A stretch of 41,996 nt of DNA from Curvibacter sp. (lineage in GTDB: Bacteria; Pseudomonadota; Gammaproteobacteria; Burkholderiales; Burkholderiaceae_C). The notes below the pieces were generated by a model. The model saw only the letters and a program-made list of their open reading frames with translations, made no database searches and was not told the DNA's origin. Position numbers and translations under genes: made by a program. Shown here one piece after another: positions 35,262 to 41,996 of the stretch; position 1 is the stretch's first letter; each line of letters opens with the position of its first letter. The stretch covers positions 1 through 41,996 of the forward strand of contig JAFAMV010000144.1 of the NCBI GenBank assembly GCA_019233055.1. The letters are read 5' to 3'.

Positions 35262-35717
35262 TCAGGTGCCGGCGATGTGCAGATCGATCTGGGCCACCTG
35301 GGAGGGGTCATAGACCGAACTCACGACCAGGGTGACATCGACCGGCGAAGACGGATAGCTGCTGGCGGTCGTGGCAGCGAGGAACTGCCATTGGTTGATG
35401 CCGATCTCCTGGATGGCCACATCACCCGCCAGCACCGTCCCGCCGGTGACCGGCAAGGCCACTCCGTTGACATACAGCGACCAGTTCACCGCCGCACTGG
35501 CATCAAGCTCGAACCCCTGCCCGGGCTGCAGCACGATCTGGGGCTCCATGCCCGGCAGGATGTCCAGCCCGGCGACCGGCTGACCCGCGATGGCAGCCTG
35601 GACGTCGAAGGCCGGCCCCCCGCCGTCCGAGCCCCCCCCACAGGCCGTCAGAAATGTGGCTGATGCAAGCACCAGAAAAGCGCCGGCGATCCTGCCGGCC
35701 AAAGGCTTCCACTGCAT
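35262..35717 (-). CDS. Small predicted lipoprotein
   Basis: A 151-residue protein. The signal ends in lipobox LTAC followed by a GGGSDGGG linker, a typical Burkholderiales lipoprotein start. The mature part looks like a single beta-sandwich domain with WSLYVNGVALPV and SSPVDVTLVVSSVYDP. GGAGGA lies before the ATG at 35717. I do not recognise the family. The intergenic spaces beside it (35157-35261 and the element at 35757) suggest it is transcribed alone. Confidence 0.65.
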   Translation of the reverse strand: MQWKPLAGRIAGAFLVLASATFLTACGGGSDGGGPAFDVQAAIAGQPVAGLDILPGMEPQIVLQPGQGFELDASAAVNWSLYVNGVALPVTGGTVLAGDVAIQEIGINQWQFLAATTASSYPSSPVDVTLVVSSVYDPSQVAQIDLHIAGT

Positions 35718-35756
35718 GATTTGTCCTCCGATACCGATTCAGGGCTGATTCCCTTA

Positions 35757-36035
35757 GAGCCTGTTCAATGCCTCGCACGGGCCGCGTTGCAGCGCAATCG
35801 GGATGAGTGGGTGGCCCGGATGCGCCGCATGGGCCCTTGCCCATGCCTGCAGCCGGGGCGCCCCATATCGTCGAAGTGGGCCCGATTTCGCTCCAACCCG
35901 AAGGGCAGTGGCCTTTTCGGGCCGTCTGCGGCGTTGCGGCACTTGTCGATAGCCGGGCTATCGACCGCGCACCGCGCCTTGCATCCCATCCCGAAAAGGC
36001 CGCTGCGCGACCCGTGGGAGACATTGAACAGGCTC
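35757..36035. mobile_element. 279-bp MITE-like element with inverted ends and TTA target duplication
   Basis: The left end GAGCCTGTTCAATG is matched by the complement CATTGAACAGGCTC at the right end, and the similarity continues imperfectly for about 30 bases. TTA flanks both sides (35754-35756 and 36036-36038), a 3-base target duplication as made by some IS5-family (IS1031-group) transposases. Inside are nested inverted repeats: GGCCTTTTCGGG/CCCGAAAAGGCC, and GTCGATAGCC/GGCTATCGAC at 35945-35965. No transposase is encoded. The whole gap 35718-36149 holds only this element and short flanks. Confidence 0.75.
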
Positions 36036-36149
36036 TTAGCAGTGAACGGACGCGGCGCCACCTTGTTGACGGCAAATATGTATCAAACAGAAACTTTCAG
36101 TCCGTATTTGCAAGTTTCTCCGGGCGGCCCGGCCCGGTCCGGCGGCGCC

Positions 36150-36839
36150 TCAGCCTGTCGACTCGATCCAGCGGCACAGGGGTTCGGGCAGTACCTCGCA
36201 GTGCCAGCGGTCGTGGCGCAGCAGGCAATGCTGCAGCTCCAGTTGGCGCAGGGCGCGGGCGATGGTCTCGCGGGTGGTGGCCAGCAGGCTGGCCAGCGTG
36301 GTATGGCTGGGCAGGCGGATCAGGTTGCTGCCCTGCATGCGGCTGATCTGGAGCAGGGTGCCGGCCAACTGGCCGGTCAGGCCCTTGATGCGCACCACCC
36401 GGGCCCAGTCGGCCACCCGGGCGCTGGTGCGCACGAAGTCGCGCGCCACCTCGCTCATGAACTCCATGTCGAGCAGACCGGCCGCCTGCAGGCTGGCCAT
36501 TTCGACCTGGCAGCAGCGCCCGGCCGTCACCGCCACGCAGGACATGGGGGCGGCCAGCCCCAGCACCGCCGTGCTGCCCACGGGCTGCCCCCAGCCCGAC
36601 AGGCCGATGGGCCGGGAGACACCGTCCTCGCCACGGCGCGTCAGCATCACCATGCCCACCTTGACCACCTGGATCACCGTGGGCAGTTGCCCCTCGCCGA
36701 GCAGGACCTCGCCCTTCTGGAACGCGCGCTCGGTGACCCGGCTGGCCATCGCCGTGCCGAAGGCATCGCCCTGCCTGCCGATCAGGCAGCGCGCCCTGCC
36801 GGCACAGCGGGAGCACGGCTCCCCATTGCTTTTCAACAT
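36150..36839 (-). CDS. FNR-like Crp-family transcriptional regulator
   Basis: A 229-residue regulator. The N-terminal cysteines C9, C12 and C18 (EPCSRCAGRARC), plus a later cysteine in APMSCVAV, fit the four ligands of an oxygen-sensing 4Fe-4S cluster as in FNR. A cyclic-nucleotide-type beta-barrel follows, then a helix-turn-helix near residues 175-205 (SLLATTRETIARALRQLEL). It probably switches genes with oxygen or redox state. The ATG at 36839 has AGGAGG only 3 bases upstream; a longer in-frame form starting at 36986 would include the presumed promoter and operator and is less likely. It is divergent from the Lrp-type gene. Confidence 0.85.
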   Translation of the reverse strand: MLKSNGEPCSRCAGRARCLIGRQGDAFGTAMASRVTERAFQKGEVLLGEGQLPTVIQVVKVGMVMLTRRGEDGVSRPIGLSGWGQPVGSTAVLGLAAPMSCVAVTAGRCCQVEMASLQAAGLLDMEFMSEVARDFVRTSARVADWARVVRIKGLTGQLAGTLLQISRMQGSNLIRLPSHTTLASLLATTRETIARALRQLELQHCLLRHDRWHCEVLPEPLCRWIESTG

Positions 36840-36925
36840 CACCCTCCTGATCGTCCGCCTGGCAGGCGGGCAAACCGTGCACATTAACCCTGCGCATGAT
36901 CTGTGGCAATTTTTTCGCACGGCAA

Positions 36926-36939
36926 TGTGATCAATCACA
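36926..36939. promoter_or_regulatory. Crp/FNR-type operator TGTGA-TCAA-TCACA
   Basis: A near-perfect inverted repeat with 5-base TGTGA/TCACA arms around 4 bases, the arm spacing used by FNR-class proteins. It lies in the divergent gap about 87 bases before the FNR-like gene, which may regulate itself through it, and about 110 bases before the Lrp-type gene. Confidence 0.5.
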
Positions 36940-37050
36940 AGACGCGGCGGCTTCCTGCGGCTAGGCCGGCACATGACTGGGCACAAATACTGCCAGACAA
37001 CTCACAAAAAACTCGGACAATCCCGGAGACCACCCCATCTTCCACCAAGA

Positions 37051-37527
37051 ATGAGCGAACAAGACCACGAACTTGACAGGATAGACCTCAAGATACTGCA
37101 GGTTCTGCAGGTCGATGGACGCATCTCCAACCTCAAGCTCGCCGAGGCCGTGGCCCTGTCGCCCACGGCCGTCCTGGCCCGGGTGCAGCGGCTGACCCGC
37201 GAAGGCTTCATCCTCGGCTACGAGGCCCGGCTCAACCCGCTCAAGCTGGGTGCCGCGATGATGGTCTTCGTCGAGGTGCTGCTCGACCGCACCACCCCGA
37301 ATGTGTTCGACGAGTTCCAGGCGGCGGTGCAGGTCCGCCCTGAGATCATGGAATGCCACATGGTGGCCGGCGGCTTCGACTACCTGCTCAAGACCCGCAT
37401 GGCCGACATGGCCTCATACCGGGCCTTCGCAGGCACCGTGCTGTGGCAGTTGCCCGGTGTGCGCGAGACCCGGACCTATGCGGTCATGGAAGAGGTCAAG
37501 AACTCGACCCACCTGAAGCTGCTCTGA
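37051..37527 (+). CDS. Lrp/AsnC-family transcriptional regulator
   Basis: A 158-residue regulator of normal family length. The N-terminal helix-turn-helix (about 10-60) contains LDRIDLKILQVLQVDGRISN and LSPTAVLARVQRL. A C-terminal RAM ligand domain contains VMECHMVAGGFDYLL-type sequence (EIMECHMVAGGFDYLLKTR). Such proteins sense amino acids and regulate amino acid metabolism. No strong Shine-Dalgarno is seen, but the ATG at 37051 fits the family start. It is separated from the convergent yggS gene by 15 bases. Confidence 0.9.
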   Translation: MSEQDHELDRIDLKILQVLQVDGRISNLKLAEAVALSPTAVLARVQRLTREGFILGYEARLNPLKLGAAMMVFVEVLLDRTTPNVFDEFQAAVQVRPEIMECHMVAGGFDYLLKTRMADMASYRAFAGTVLWQLPGVRETRTYAVMEEVKNSTHLKLL

Positions 37528-37542
37528 GCCTCGGCCCTGGTC

Positions 37543-38271
37543 TCAGGGCGATGGAGCGTAGCTGCGCCCGCCGAAGATCGCCGTGCCGACCCGCACCAGG
37601 GTGCTGCCGGCCTGGATCGCCGCCTCCAGGTCGTTGCTCATGCCCATGGACAGCGTGTCGAAACGGGCCGAGGCCGGCAGGCCGGCCGCGCGGATGGCCT
37701 CGAACAGGTCACGCGCGCGTCGATGCACCTGCAACTGGGCCTCGACGTCAGGCGACGGTTCGGGCAAGGTCATGAGACCGCGCAGGCACAGATGGGGCAG
37801 CTCGGCGACGGCCCGCGCCAGGGCCAGCGCCTCGTCGGGCGCCACACCGGACTTGCTCGCACCGCCGTCGATGTTGACCTGCAGGCAGATCTGCAGCGGG
37901 GGCAGCCCGGCCGGGCGCTGCTCGGAGACCCGCTGGGCGATCTTCAGGCGGTCCACGGTGTGCAGCCAGTCGAAATGGGCGGCCACCAGCTTGGTCTTGT
38001 TGGATTGCACCGGCCCGATGCAATGCCATTCAGGACGGGGCAGCAGCGCCCCGGGCTGGCGCTCGAGGGCCGTGATCTTGTCCACGGCTTCCTGCAGGTA
38101 GTTCTCGCCGAAGGCCTGCTGGCCGGCGGCGGCGGCCTCGCGCACCGCCTCGGGCCCGAAGGTCTTGGAAACGGCCAGCAGGCGCACGGTTTCCGGCGCC
38201 CGGCCGGCAGCGGCGCAGGCCCTCAGGATGCGCTCGCGCACGGCTTGGAGGTTGTTGCCAATCATCGTCAT
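37543..38271 (-). CDS. yggS: YggS-family PLP homeostasis protein
   Basis: A 242-residue cytoplasmic PLP-binding protein of the alanine-racemase-like barrel fold. These proteins maintain pyridoxal phosphate and amino acid balance. The PLP lysine lies in LLAVSKTFGPEAV, and family motifs AFGENYLQEAVDKI, WHCIGPVQSNKTK, LSMGMSNDLEAAI and VRVGTAIFGGR are complete. Starts at 38271 and 38265 are both in frame (MTMIGNN or MIGNN). It is divergent from pilT with 40 bases between, an arrangement conserved in many betaproteobacteria. Confidence 0.93.
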   Translation of the reverse strand: MTMIGNNLQAVRERILRACAAAGRAPETVRLLAVSKTFGPEAVREAAAAGQQAFGENYLQEAVDKITALERQPGALLPRPEWHCIGPVQSNKTKLVAAHFDWLHTVDRLKIAQRVSEQRPAGLPPLQICLQVNIDGGASKSGVAPDEALALARAVAELPHLCLRGLMTLPEPSPDVEAQLQVHRRARDLFEAIRAAGLPASARFDTLSMGMSNDLEAAIQAGSTLVRVGTAIFGGRSYAPSP

Positions 38272-38274
38272 AAT
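38245..38274 (+). promoter_or_regulatory. Candidate housekeeping promoter of pilT
   Basis: TTGGAG at 38245-38250 and CATAAT at 38269-38274 are separated by 18 bases, within the 5' end of the divergent yggS gene. Transcription would start about 30 bases before the pilT GTG. The -10 is good and the -35 moderate. Confidence 0.4.
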
Positions 38275-38311
38275 TGCCGTCGAGCGTACCAAACAAACCG
38301 AGAGGGATTTC

Positions 38312-39355
38312 GTGGACATCACCCAGTTGCTGGCCTTCAGCGTCAAGAACAAGGCCTCCGATCTTCACCTCTCGGCCGGCCTGCCCCCGATGATCCGCGT
38401 GCACGGCGATGTGCGCCGCATCAATGTCGATGCCCTGGACCACAAGACGGTCCACGCCATGGTCTACGACATCATGAACGACTCGCAGCGCAAGAACTAC
38501 GAGGAGTTCCTGGAGGTCGACTTCTCGTTCGAGATCGAAGGCCTGGCGCGTTTCCGGGTCAATGCCTTCAACCACCAGCGGGGTTCGGGCGCGGTGTTCC
38601 GCACCATCCCCTCCAAGATCCTGACGCTGGAACAGCTCAACGCCCCCAAGATCTTCGCCGATCTGGCCCTCAAGCCGCGCGGCCTGGTGCTGGTGACCGG
38701 GCCGACCGGCTCGGGCAAGTCGACCACCCTGGCCGCCATGGTCAACTACCTCAACGAAAACGAGTACGGCCACATCCTGACGGTCGAGGACCCGATCGAA
38801 TTCGTGCACGAGTCCAAGAAATGCCTGGTCAACCAGCGCGAGGTCGGCCCGCACACGCTGAGCTTCAATGCCGCACTCAAGTCGGCGCTGCGCGAAGACC
38901 CCGACGCCATCCTGGTCGGTGAAATGCGCGACCTCGAGACCATCCGCCTGGCCATGACGGCGGCCGAGACCGGTCACCTGGTCTTCGGCACCCTGCACAC
39001 CTCCAGCGCCGCCAAGACCATCGACCGCATCATCGACGTCTTCCCCGCCGAAGAGAAGGAGATGGTCCGCGCCATGCTCTCCGAGTCGCTGCAGGCGGTC
39101 GTCTCGCAGACCCTGTGCAAGACCAAGGACGGCCAGGGCCGAGTGGCGGCCCACGAGATCATGATCGGCACCAGCGCCATCCGCAACCTGATCCGCGAGG
39201 CCAAGGTGGCCCAGATGTACTCGGCCATCCAGACCGGCAACAGCATGGGCATGATGACCCTGGACCAATGCCTGACCGATCTGGTGCGGCGCAACGTCAT
39301 CAGCCCGGCCGAAGCCCGTGGCAAGGCCAAGATCCCGGAGAACTTCCCGGGCTGA
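38312..39355 (+). CDS. pilT: Type IV pilus retraction ATPase PilT
   Basis: A 347-residue hexameric ATPase that depolymerises type IV pili for twitching motility. The N-terminus DITQLLAFSVKNKASDLHLS is characteristic. Walker A is GPTGSGKST, the Asp box is around ILTVEDPIEF, Walker B is AILVGEMRD, and the His box is in GTLHTSSAAKTIDR. It starts at GTG (38312) with GAGGG about 5 bases upstream and has the usual PilT length. It heads the pilT / cNMP-binding / pilU operon. Confidence 0.96.
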   Translation: MDITQLLAFSVKNKASDLHLSAGLPPMIRVHGDVRRINVDALDHKTVHAMVYDIMNDSQRKNYEEFLEVDFSFEIEGLARFRVNAFNHQRGSGAVFRTIPSKILTLEQLNAPKIFADLALKPRGLVLVTGPTGSGKSTTLAAMVNYLNENEYGHILTVEDPIEFVHESKKCLVNQREVGPHTLSFNAALKSALREDPDAILVGEMRDLETIRLAMTAAETGHLVFGTLHTSSAAKTIDRIIDVFPAEEKEMVRAMLSESLQAVVSQTLCKTKDGQGRVAAHEIMIGTSAIRNLIREAKVAQMYSAIQTGNSMGMMTLDQCLTDLVRRNVISPAEARGKAKIPENFPG

Positions 39356-39392
39356 CACTTTTTCAATCATCACTACAACGAGGGAGTCCGCC

Positions 39393-40019
39393 ATGAAAGG
39401 CATTCTGGGTCTGCTGAAACAAAGGGCGCCGCCGCGCGACGAGTCGCAGGATTCCATCCTGTTCTCGACCGCCTTTGCAGGCCAGGGAGTCGACTCGTCG
39501 ATGCTGGTGCCCTGGGAGGCCCGAGCCGTCGAGGTGGGCGCCAAGCGGCTCTCGCCTTCGCGCGGGGGCAAGCTGCTGCAGGCCCTGTGGGCCAAGGACC
39601 GCTACATGACTCCGCTGCAGGCCGACGGGGTGGAGCGCATGGAGCGCTTCTTCGAATTCGCCTCGGTGCCGGCCAACCGCGACCTGATCCTGCAGGACGA
39701 GTACGGCAACTTCATGGTCGTGCTGCTGACCGGCATCATCGCGGTGGACCGCATCCAGCCCTGGGGCGAGCATCTGCGCCTGGCCGAGACCCGACCCGGC
39801 GACATCCTCGGCGAGATGTCGCTGCTCGACAGCGGCATCCGCTTCTCTGCCTGCACCACCCTCACCGATTGCGAGATCGCCGTCCTCAGCGCCGAGGCAC
39901 TGGACGACATGATGAACCAGGACCCCCAACTGGCCGCCAGTCTGGTGGCCCTGCTGGCCCGCAAGCTGTCGCTGCGCCTGCGCGTCGTCAGTGCCCGCCT
40001 CAGCGATCACCACAAGTAA
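39393..40019 (+). CDS. Cyclic-nucleotide-binding domain protein between pilT and pilU
   Basis: A 208-residue cytoplasmic protein. One cNMP-binding domain (about 75-190) includes YGNFMVVLLTGIIAVDRI and the phosphate-binding cassette GDILGEMSLLDSGIRFSAC. There is no helix-turn-helix, so it is not a Crp-type regulator. A protein of this kind is commonly found between pilT and pilU in betaproteobacteria, suggesting that it tunes pilus retraction. The start follows GAGGGAG by 7 bases. Whether it binds cAMP, cyclic-di-GMP or another nucleotide is unknown. Confidence 0.85.
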   Translation: MKGILGLLKQRAPPRDESQDSILFSTAFAGQGVDSSMLVPWEARAVEVGAKRLSPSRGGKLLQALWAKDRYMTPLQADGVERMERFFEFASVPANRDLILQDEYGNFMVVLLTGIIAVDRIQPWGEHLRLAETRPGDILGEMSLLDSGIRFSACTTLTDCEIAVLSAEALDDMMNQDPQLAASLVALLARKLSLRLRVVSARLSDHHK

Positions 40020-40035
40020 CAGGACGGACACCCGC

Positions 40036-41172
40036 ATGGAACGCGATCAGGCCAGTAAATTCATCAACGACCTGTTGAAGCTGATGGTCAGCCGCAATGG
40101 CAGCGACCTGTTCATCACTGCGGATTTCCCACCCGCCATCAAGGTCGATGGCCGCATCACCAAGGTCTCGCCCCAACCGCTGACCGGGGTGCACACCGTG
40201 GCCCTGGCGCGCTCCATCATGAACGACAAGCAGGCGGCCGAGTTCGAGCGCACCAAGGAGTGCAATTTCGCGATCTCGCCTTCAGGCATCGGGCGCTTCC
40301 GGGTCAATGCCTTCCTGCAACTGGGCAAGGTCGGTATGGTGCTGCGGGTGATTCCCATGACGCTGCCGACCATCGACGACCTGGGTCTGCCCCAGGTCCT
40401 CAAAGAGGTGGCCATGACCAAGCGCGGCCTGTGCATCATGGTGGGCGCCACCGGCTCGGGCAAGTCGACCACGCTGGCCGCCATGGTCGACTGGCGCAAC
40501 GAGAATTCCTACGGCCACATCATCACGGTCGAAGACCCGGTCGAATTCGTGCACCCGCACAAGAACTGCGTCATCACCCACCGCGAGATCGGGCTGGACA
40601 CCGACAGCTGGGAGGTGGCGCTCAAGAACACGCTGCGCCAGGCACCCGACGTCATCCTCATGGGCGAGATCCGCGACCGCGAGACCATGGAACACGCGGT
40701 GGTCTTCGCCGAGACCGGCCACCTGTGCCTGGCCACGCTGCACGCCAACAGTGCCAACCAGGCCCTCGACCGCATCGTCAACTTCTTCCCCGAGGAGCGC
40801 CGTGCCCAGTTGCTGATGGACCTGTCGCTGAACCTGCGCGGCATGGTGTCGCAACGGCTCGTGCCCAAGCAGGACGGCAAGGGCCGCGCGGCGGCGGTCG
40901 AGGTGATGCTGAACACGCCGCTGATCTCCGACCTGATCTTCAAGGGCGAGGTCTCCGAGGTGAAGGAGATCATGAAGAAGAGCCGCAACCTGGGCATGCA
41001 GACCTTCGACCAGTCGCTGTTCGACCTCTACGAGGGCAGCGTCATCACCTACGAAGATGCACTGCGCAATGCCGACTCCCTCAATGACCTGCGCCTGCAG
41101 ATCAAGCTCAACAGCCAGCGCGCCCGCTCGCAGGACCTGTCTGCCGGCACCGAACATTTCGCCATCGTCTGA
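40036..41172 (+). CDS. pilU: PilT-dependent retraction ATPase PilU
   Basis: A 378-residue paralogue of PilT. Family marks are LLKLMVSRNGSDLFITADFP, Walker A GATGSGKST, ITVEDPVEFVHPHKNC, Walker B VILMGEIRD and ATLHANSANQALDR. The C-terminal extension beyond PilT length is usual for PilU. PilU works with PilT to increase retraction force. It lies 16 bases after the cNMP-binding gene in the same operon. Confidence 0.95.
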   Translation: MERDQASKFINDLLKLMVSRNGSDLFITADFPPAIKVDGRITKVSPQPLTGVHTVALARSIMNDKQAAEFERTKECNFAISPSGIGRFRVNAFLQLGKVGMVLRVIPMTLPTIDDLGLPQVLKEVAMTKRGLCIMVGATGSGKSTTLAAMVDWRNENSYGHIITVEDPVEFVHPHKNCVITHREIGLDTDSWEVALKNTLRQAPDVILMGEIRDRETMEHAVVFAETGHLCLATLHANSANQALDRIVNFFPEERRAQLLMDLSLNLRGMVSQRLVPKQDGKGRAAAVEVMLNTPLISDLIFKGEVSEVKEIMKKSRNLGMQTFDQSLFDLYEGSVITYEDALRNADSLNDLRLQIKLNSQRARSQDLSAGTEHFAIV

Positions 41173-41247
41173 CCCGCTGCCGCTGCGCCAGCAGGTGCGG
41201 CGGCGTCAACCCGCTGTATTCCATTGACCCCACAGGACACCCACGCC

Positions 41248-41996
41248 ATGCCGAGCACCAACACACGCCCCTACGACACCATCGCCCCCGCCCGGGTCGC
41301 CTTCCTGGGCCTGGGCGTCATGGGCTTCCCGATGGCAGGACACCTGGCCCTGGCGGGCCATCAGGTGACCGTCTACAACCGCAGCCCGGCCAAGGCCGAA
41401 GCCTGGTGCCAGGAATTCACCGGCCGCAGCGCCCCCACCCCGCGACTTGCCGCGCAAGATGCCGACCTGGTCTTCTGTTGCGTCGGCAACGATGACGACC
41501 TTCGCTCGGTCGCCTTGGGCGCCGATGGCGCCTTCGCCGGCATGCAGCCCGGCGCGGTGTTCGTCGACCACACCACCGCCTCGGCCAGCGTGGCCCGCGA
41601 ACTGGCCCAGGCCGCGCACCAGATCGGCCTGCACTTCGTCGACGCACCGGTCTCGGGCGGTCAGGCCGGCGCACAGAACGGCCTGCTCACCGTCATGTGC
41701 GGCGGCGAGGCCCAGGCCTTCGAGAATGCCCGTGCCGTCGGCATGGCGTTCTCCCGGGCCTTCACCCTGCTGGGCGAGAGCGGCGCCGGTCAGTTGGCCA
41801 AGATGGTCAACCAGATCTGCATCGCCGGCCTGGTGCAGGGCCTGTCCGAAGCCGTGGCCTTCGGGCAGAAATCCGGCCTGGACATGAACCAGGTGCTCGA
41901 AGTGATCGGCAAGGGTGCCGCCCAGAGCTGGCAGCTCGACAACCGGGGCAAGACCATGGTGGCCGACAGATTCGATTTCGGCTTCGCGGTCGACTG
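41248..41996 (+). CDS. 3-hydroxyisobutyrate dehydrogenase-family NAD(P)-dependent oxidoreductase, 3' end missing
   Basis: The frame is open from an ATG at 41248 to the window edge, 249 codons. The Rossmann nucleotide site is VAFLGLGVMGFPMAGHL, the substrate site DAPVSGGQAGAQNG, and the catalytic lysine region AGQLAKMVNQICIAG is present. The family includes 3-hydroxyisobutyrate, tartronate semialdehyde and beta-hydroxyacid dehydrogenases; substrate cannot be fixed from this part. It follows pilU after 75 bases, without an obvious functional link. Confidence 0.88.
   Translation, partial: MPSTNTRPYDTIAPARVAFLGLGVMGFPMAGHLALAGHQVTVYNRSPAKAEAWCQEFTGRSAPTPRLAAQDADLVFCCVGNDDDLRSVALGADGAFAGMQPGAVFVDHTTASASVARELAQAAHQIGLHFVDAPVSGGQAGAQNGLLTVMCGGEAQAFENARAVGMAFSRAFTLLGESGAGQLAKMVNQICIAGLVQGLSEAVAFGQKSGLDMNQVLEVIGKGAAQSWQLDNRGKTMVADRFDFGFAVD

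Noticed and set aside
35765..36061. A 98-codon frame inside the MITE-like element
   Set aside because: It spans the inverted repeats, has no family motif or ribosome site, and results from the GC-rich palindromic sequence.

Overview
The window is GC-rich chromosomal DNA with tightly packed genes, many joined by ATGA stop/start overlaps. The yggS / pilT / cyclic-nucleotide-binding protein / pilU block, the Bug-type binding protein and the FNR-like and Lrp-like regulators suggest a betaproteobacterium, probably order Burkholderiales. That placement is inference from gene content. I see no rRNA, tRNA, CRISPR array or intact insertion sequence.

Region 1 (1-24.6 kb) is an island for periplasmic quinoprotein (PQQ) alcohol oxidation. 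It opens with a truncated cytochrome c-550 gene (pedF-like) and a divergent AcoR-type sigma-54 activator. A ten-gene run then encodes a PedA1A2BC-type ABC system (ATPase, beta-propeller, binding protein, permease), a MotA/ExbB-like plus ExbD-like pair, a small membrane protein, a lipoprotein, a Bug-type binding protein and a two-component system. After it come a TonB-dependent receptor, a convergent apbE/nosR-like flavoprotein pair, a PQQ alcohol dehydrogenase with the Asp-x-Asp signature of lanthanide-dependent enzymes, a PqqU-like receptor, a second two-component system with a MoxY-like sensor, and a HiPIP. PedA1A2BC in Pseudomonas putida has been linked to rare-earth-dependent growth. The simplest reading is a combined lanthanide-acquisition, PQQ-acquisition and alcohol-oxidation unit.

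The island appears to be wired together. Candidate -24/-12 promoters with exact 10-bp GG-N10-GC spacing lie before pedF, the activator gene, the ABC operon, the dehydrogenase, the second sensor kinase and the HiPIP. Repeated GTGACA/TGTCAC elements lie upstream of four of these. A different palindrome, AGGGAA-N3-TTCCCT, occurs upstream of the first TonB receptor and the dehydrogenase and could be a site for one of the NarL-type response regulators.

Region 2 (24.6-31.7 kb) is an acyl-CoA module: a single-chain biotin-dependent acyl-CoA carboxylase, an acyl-CoA synthetase, a divergent TetR regulator and an orphan LivK-type binding protein. Region 3 (31.7-36.1 kb) holds a PAS-GGDEF-EAL protein preceded by a possible coupled leader peptide, a proline-rich YXWGXW lipoprotein, a small lipoprotein and a 279-bp MITE-like element flanked by TTA. 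Region 4 (36.1-42.0 kb) holds an FNR-like regulator, an Lrp-family regulator, yggS, pilT, a cNMP-binding protein, pilU and the start of a 3-hydroxyisobutyrate dehydrogenase-family gene cut by the window edge.
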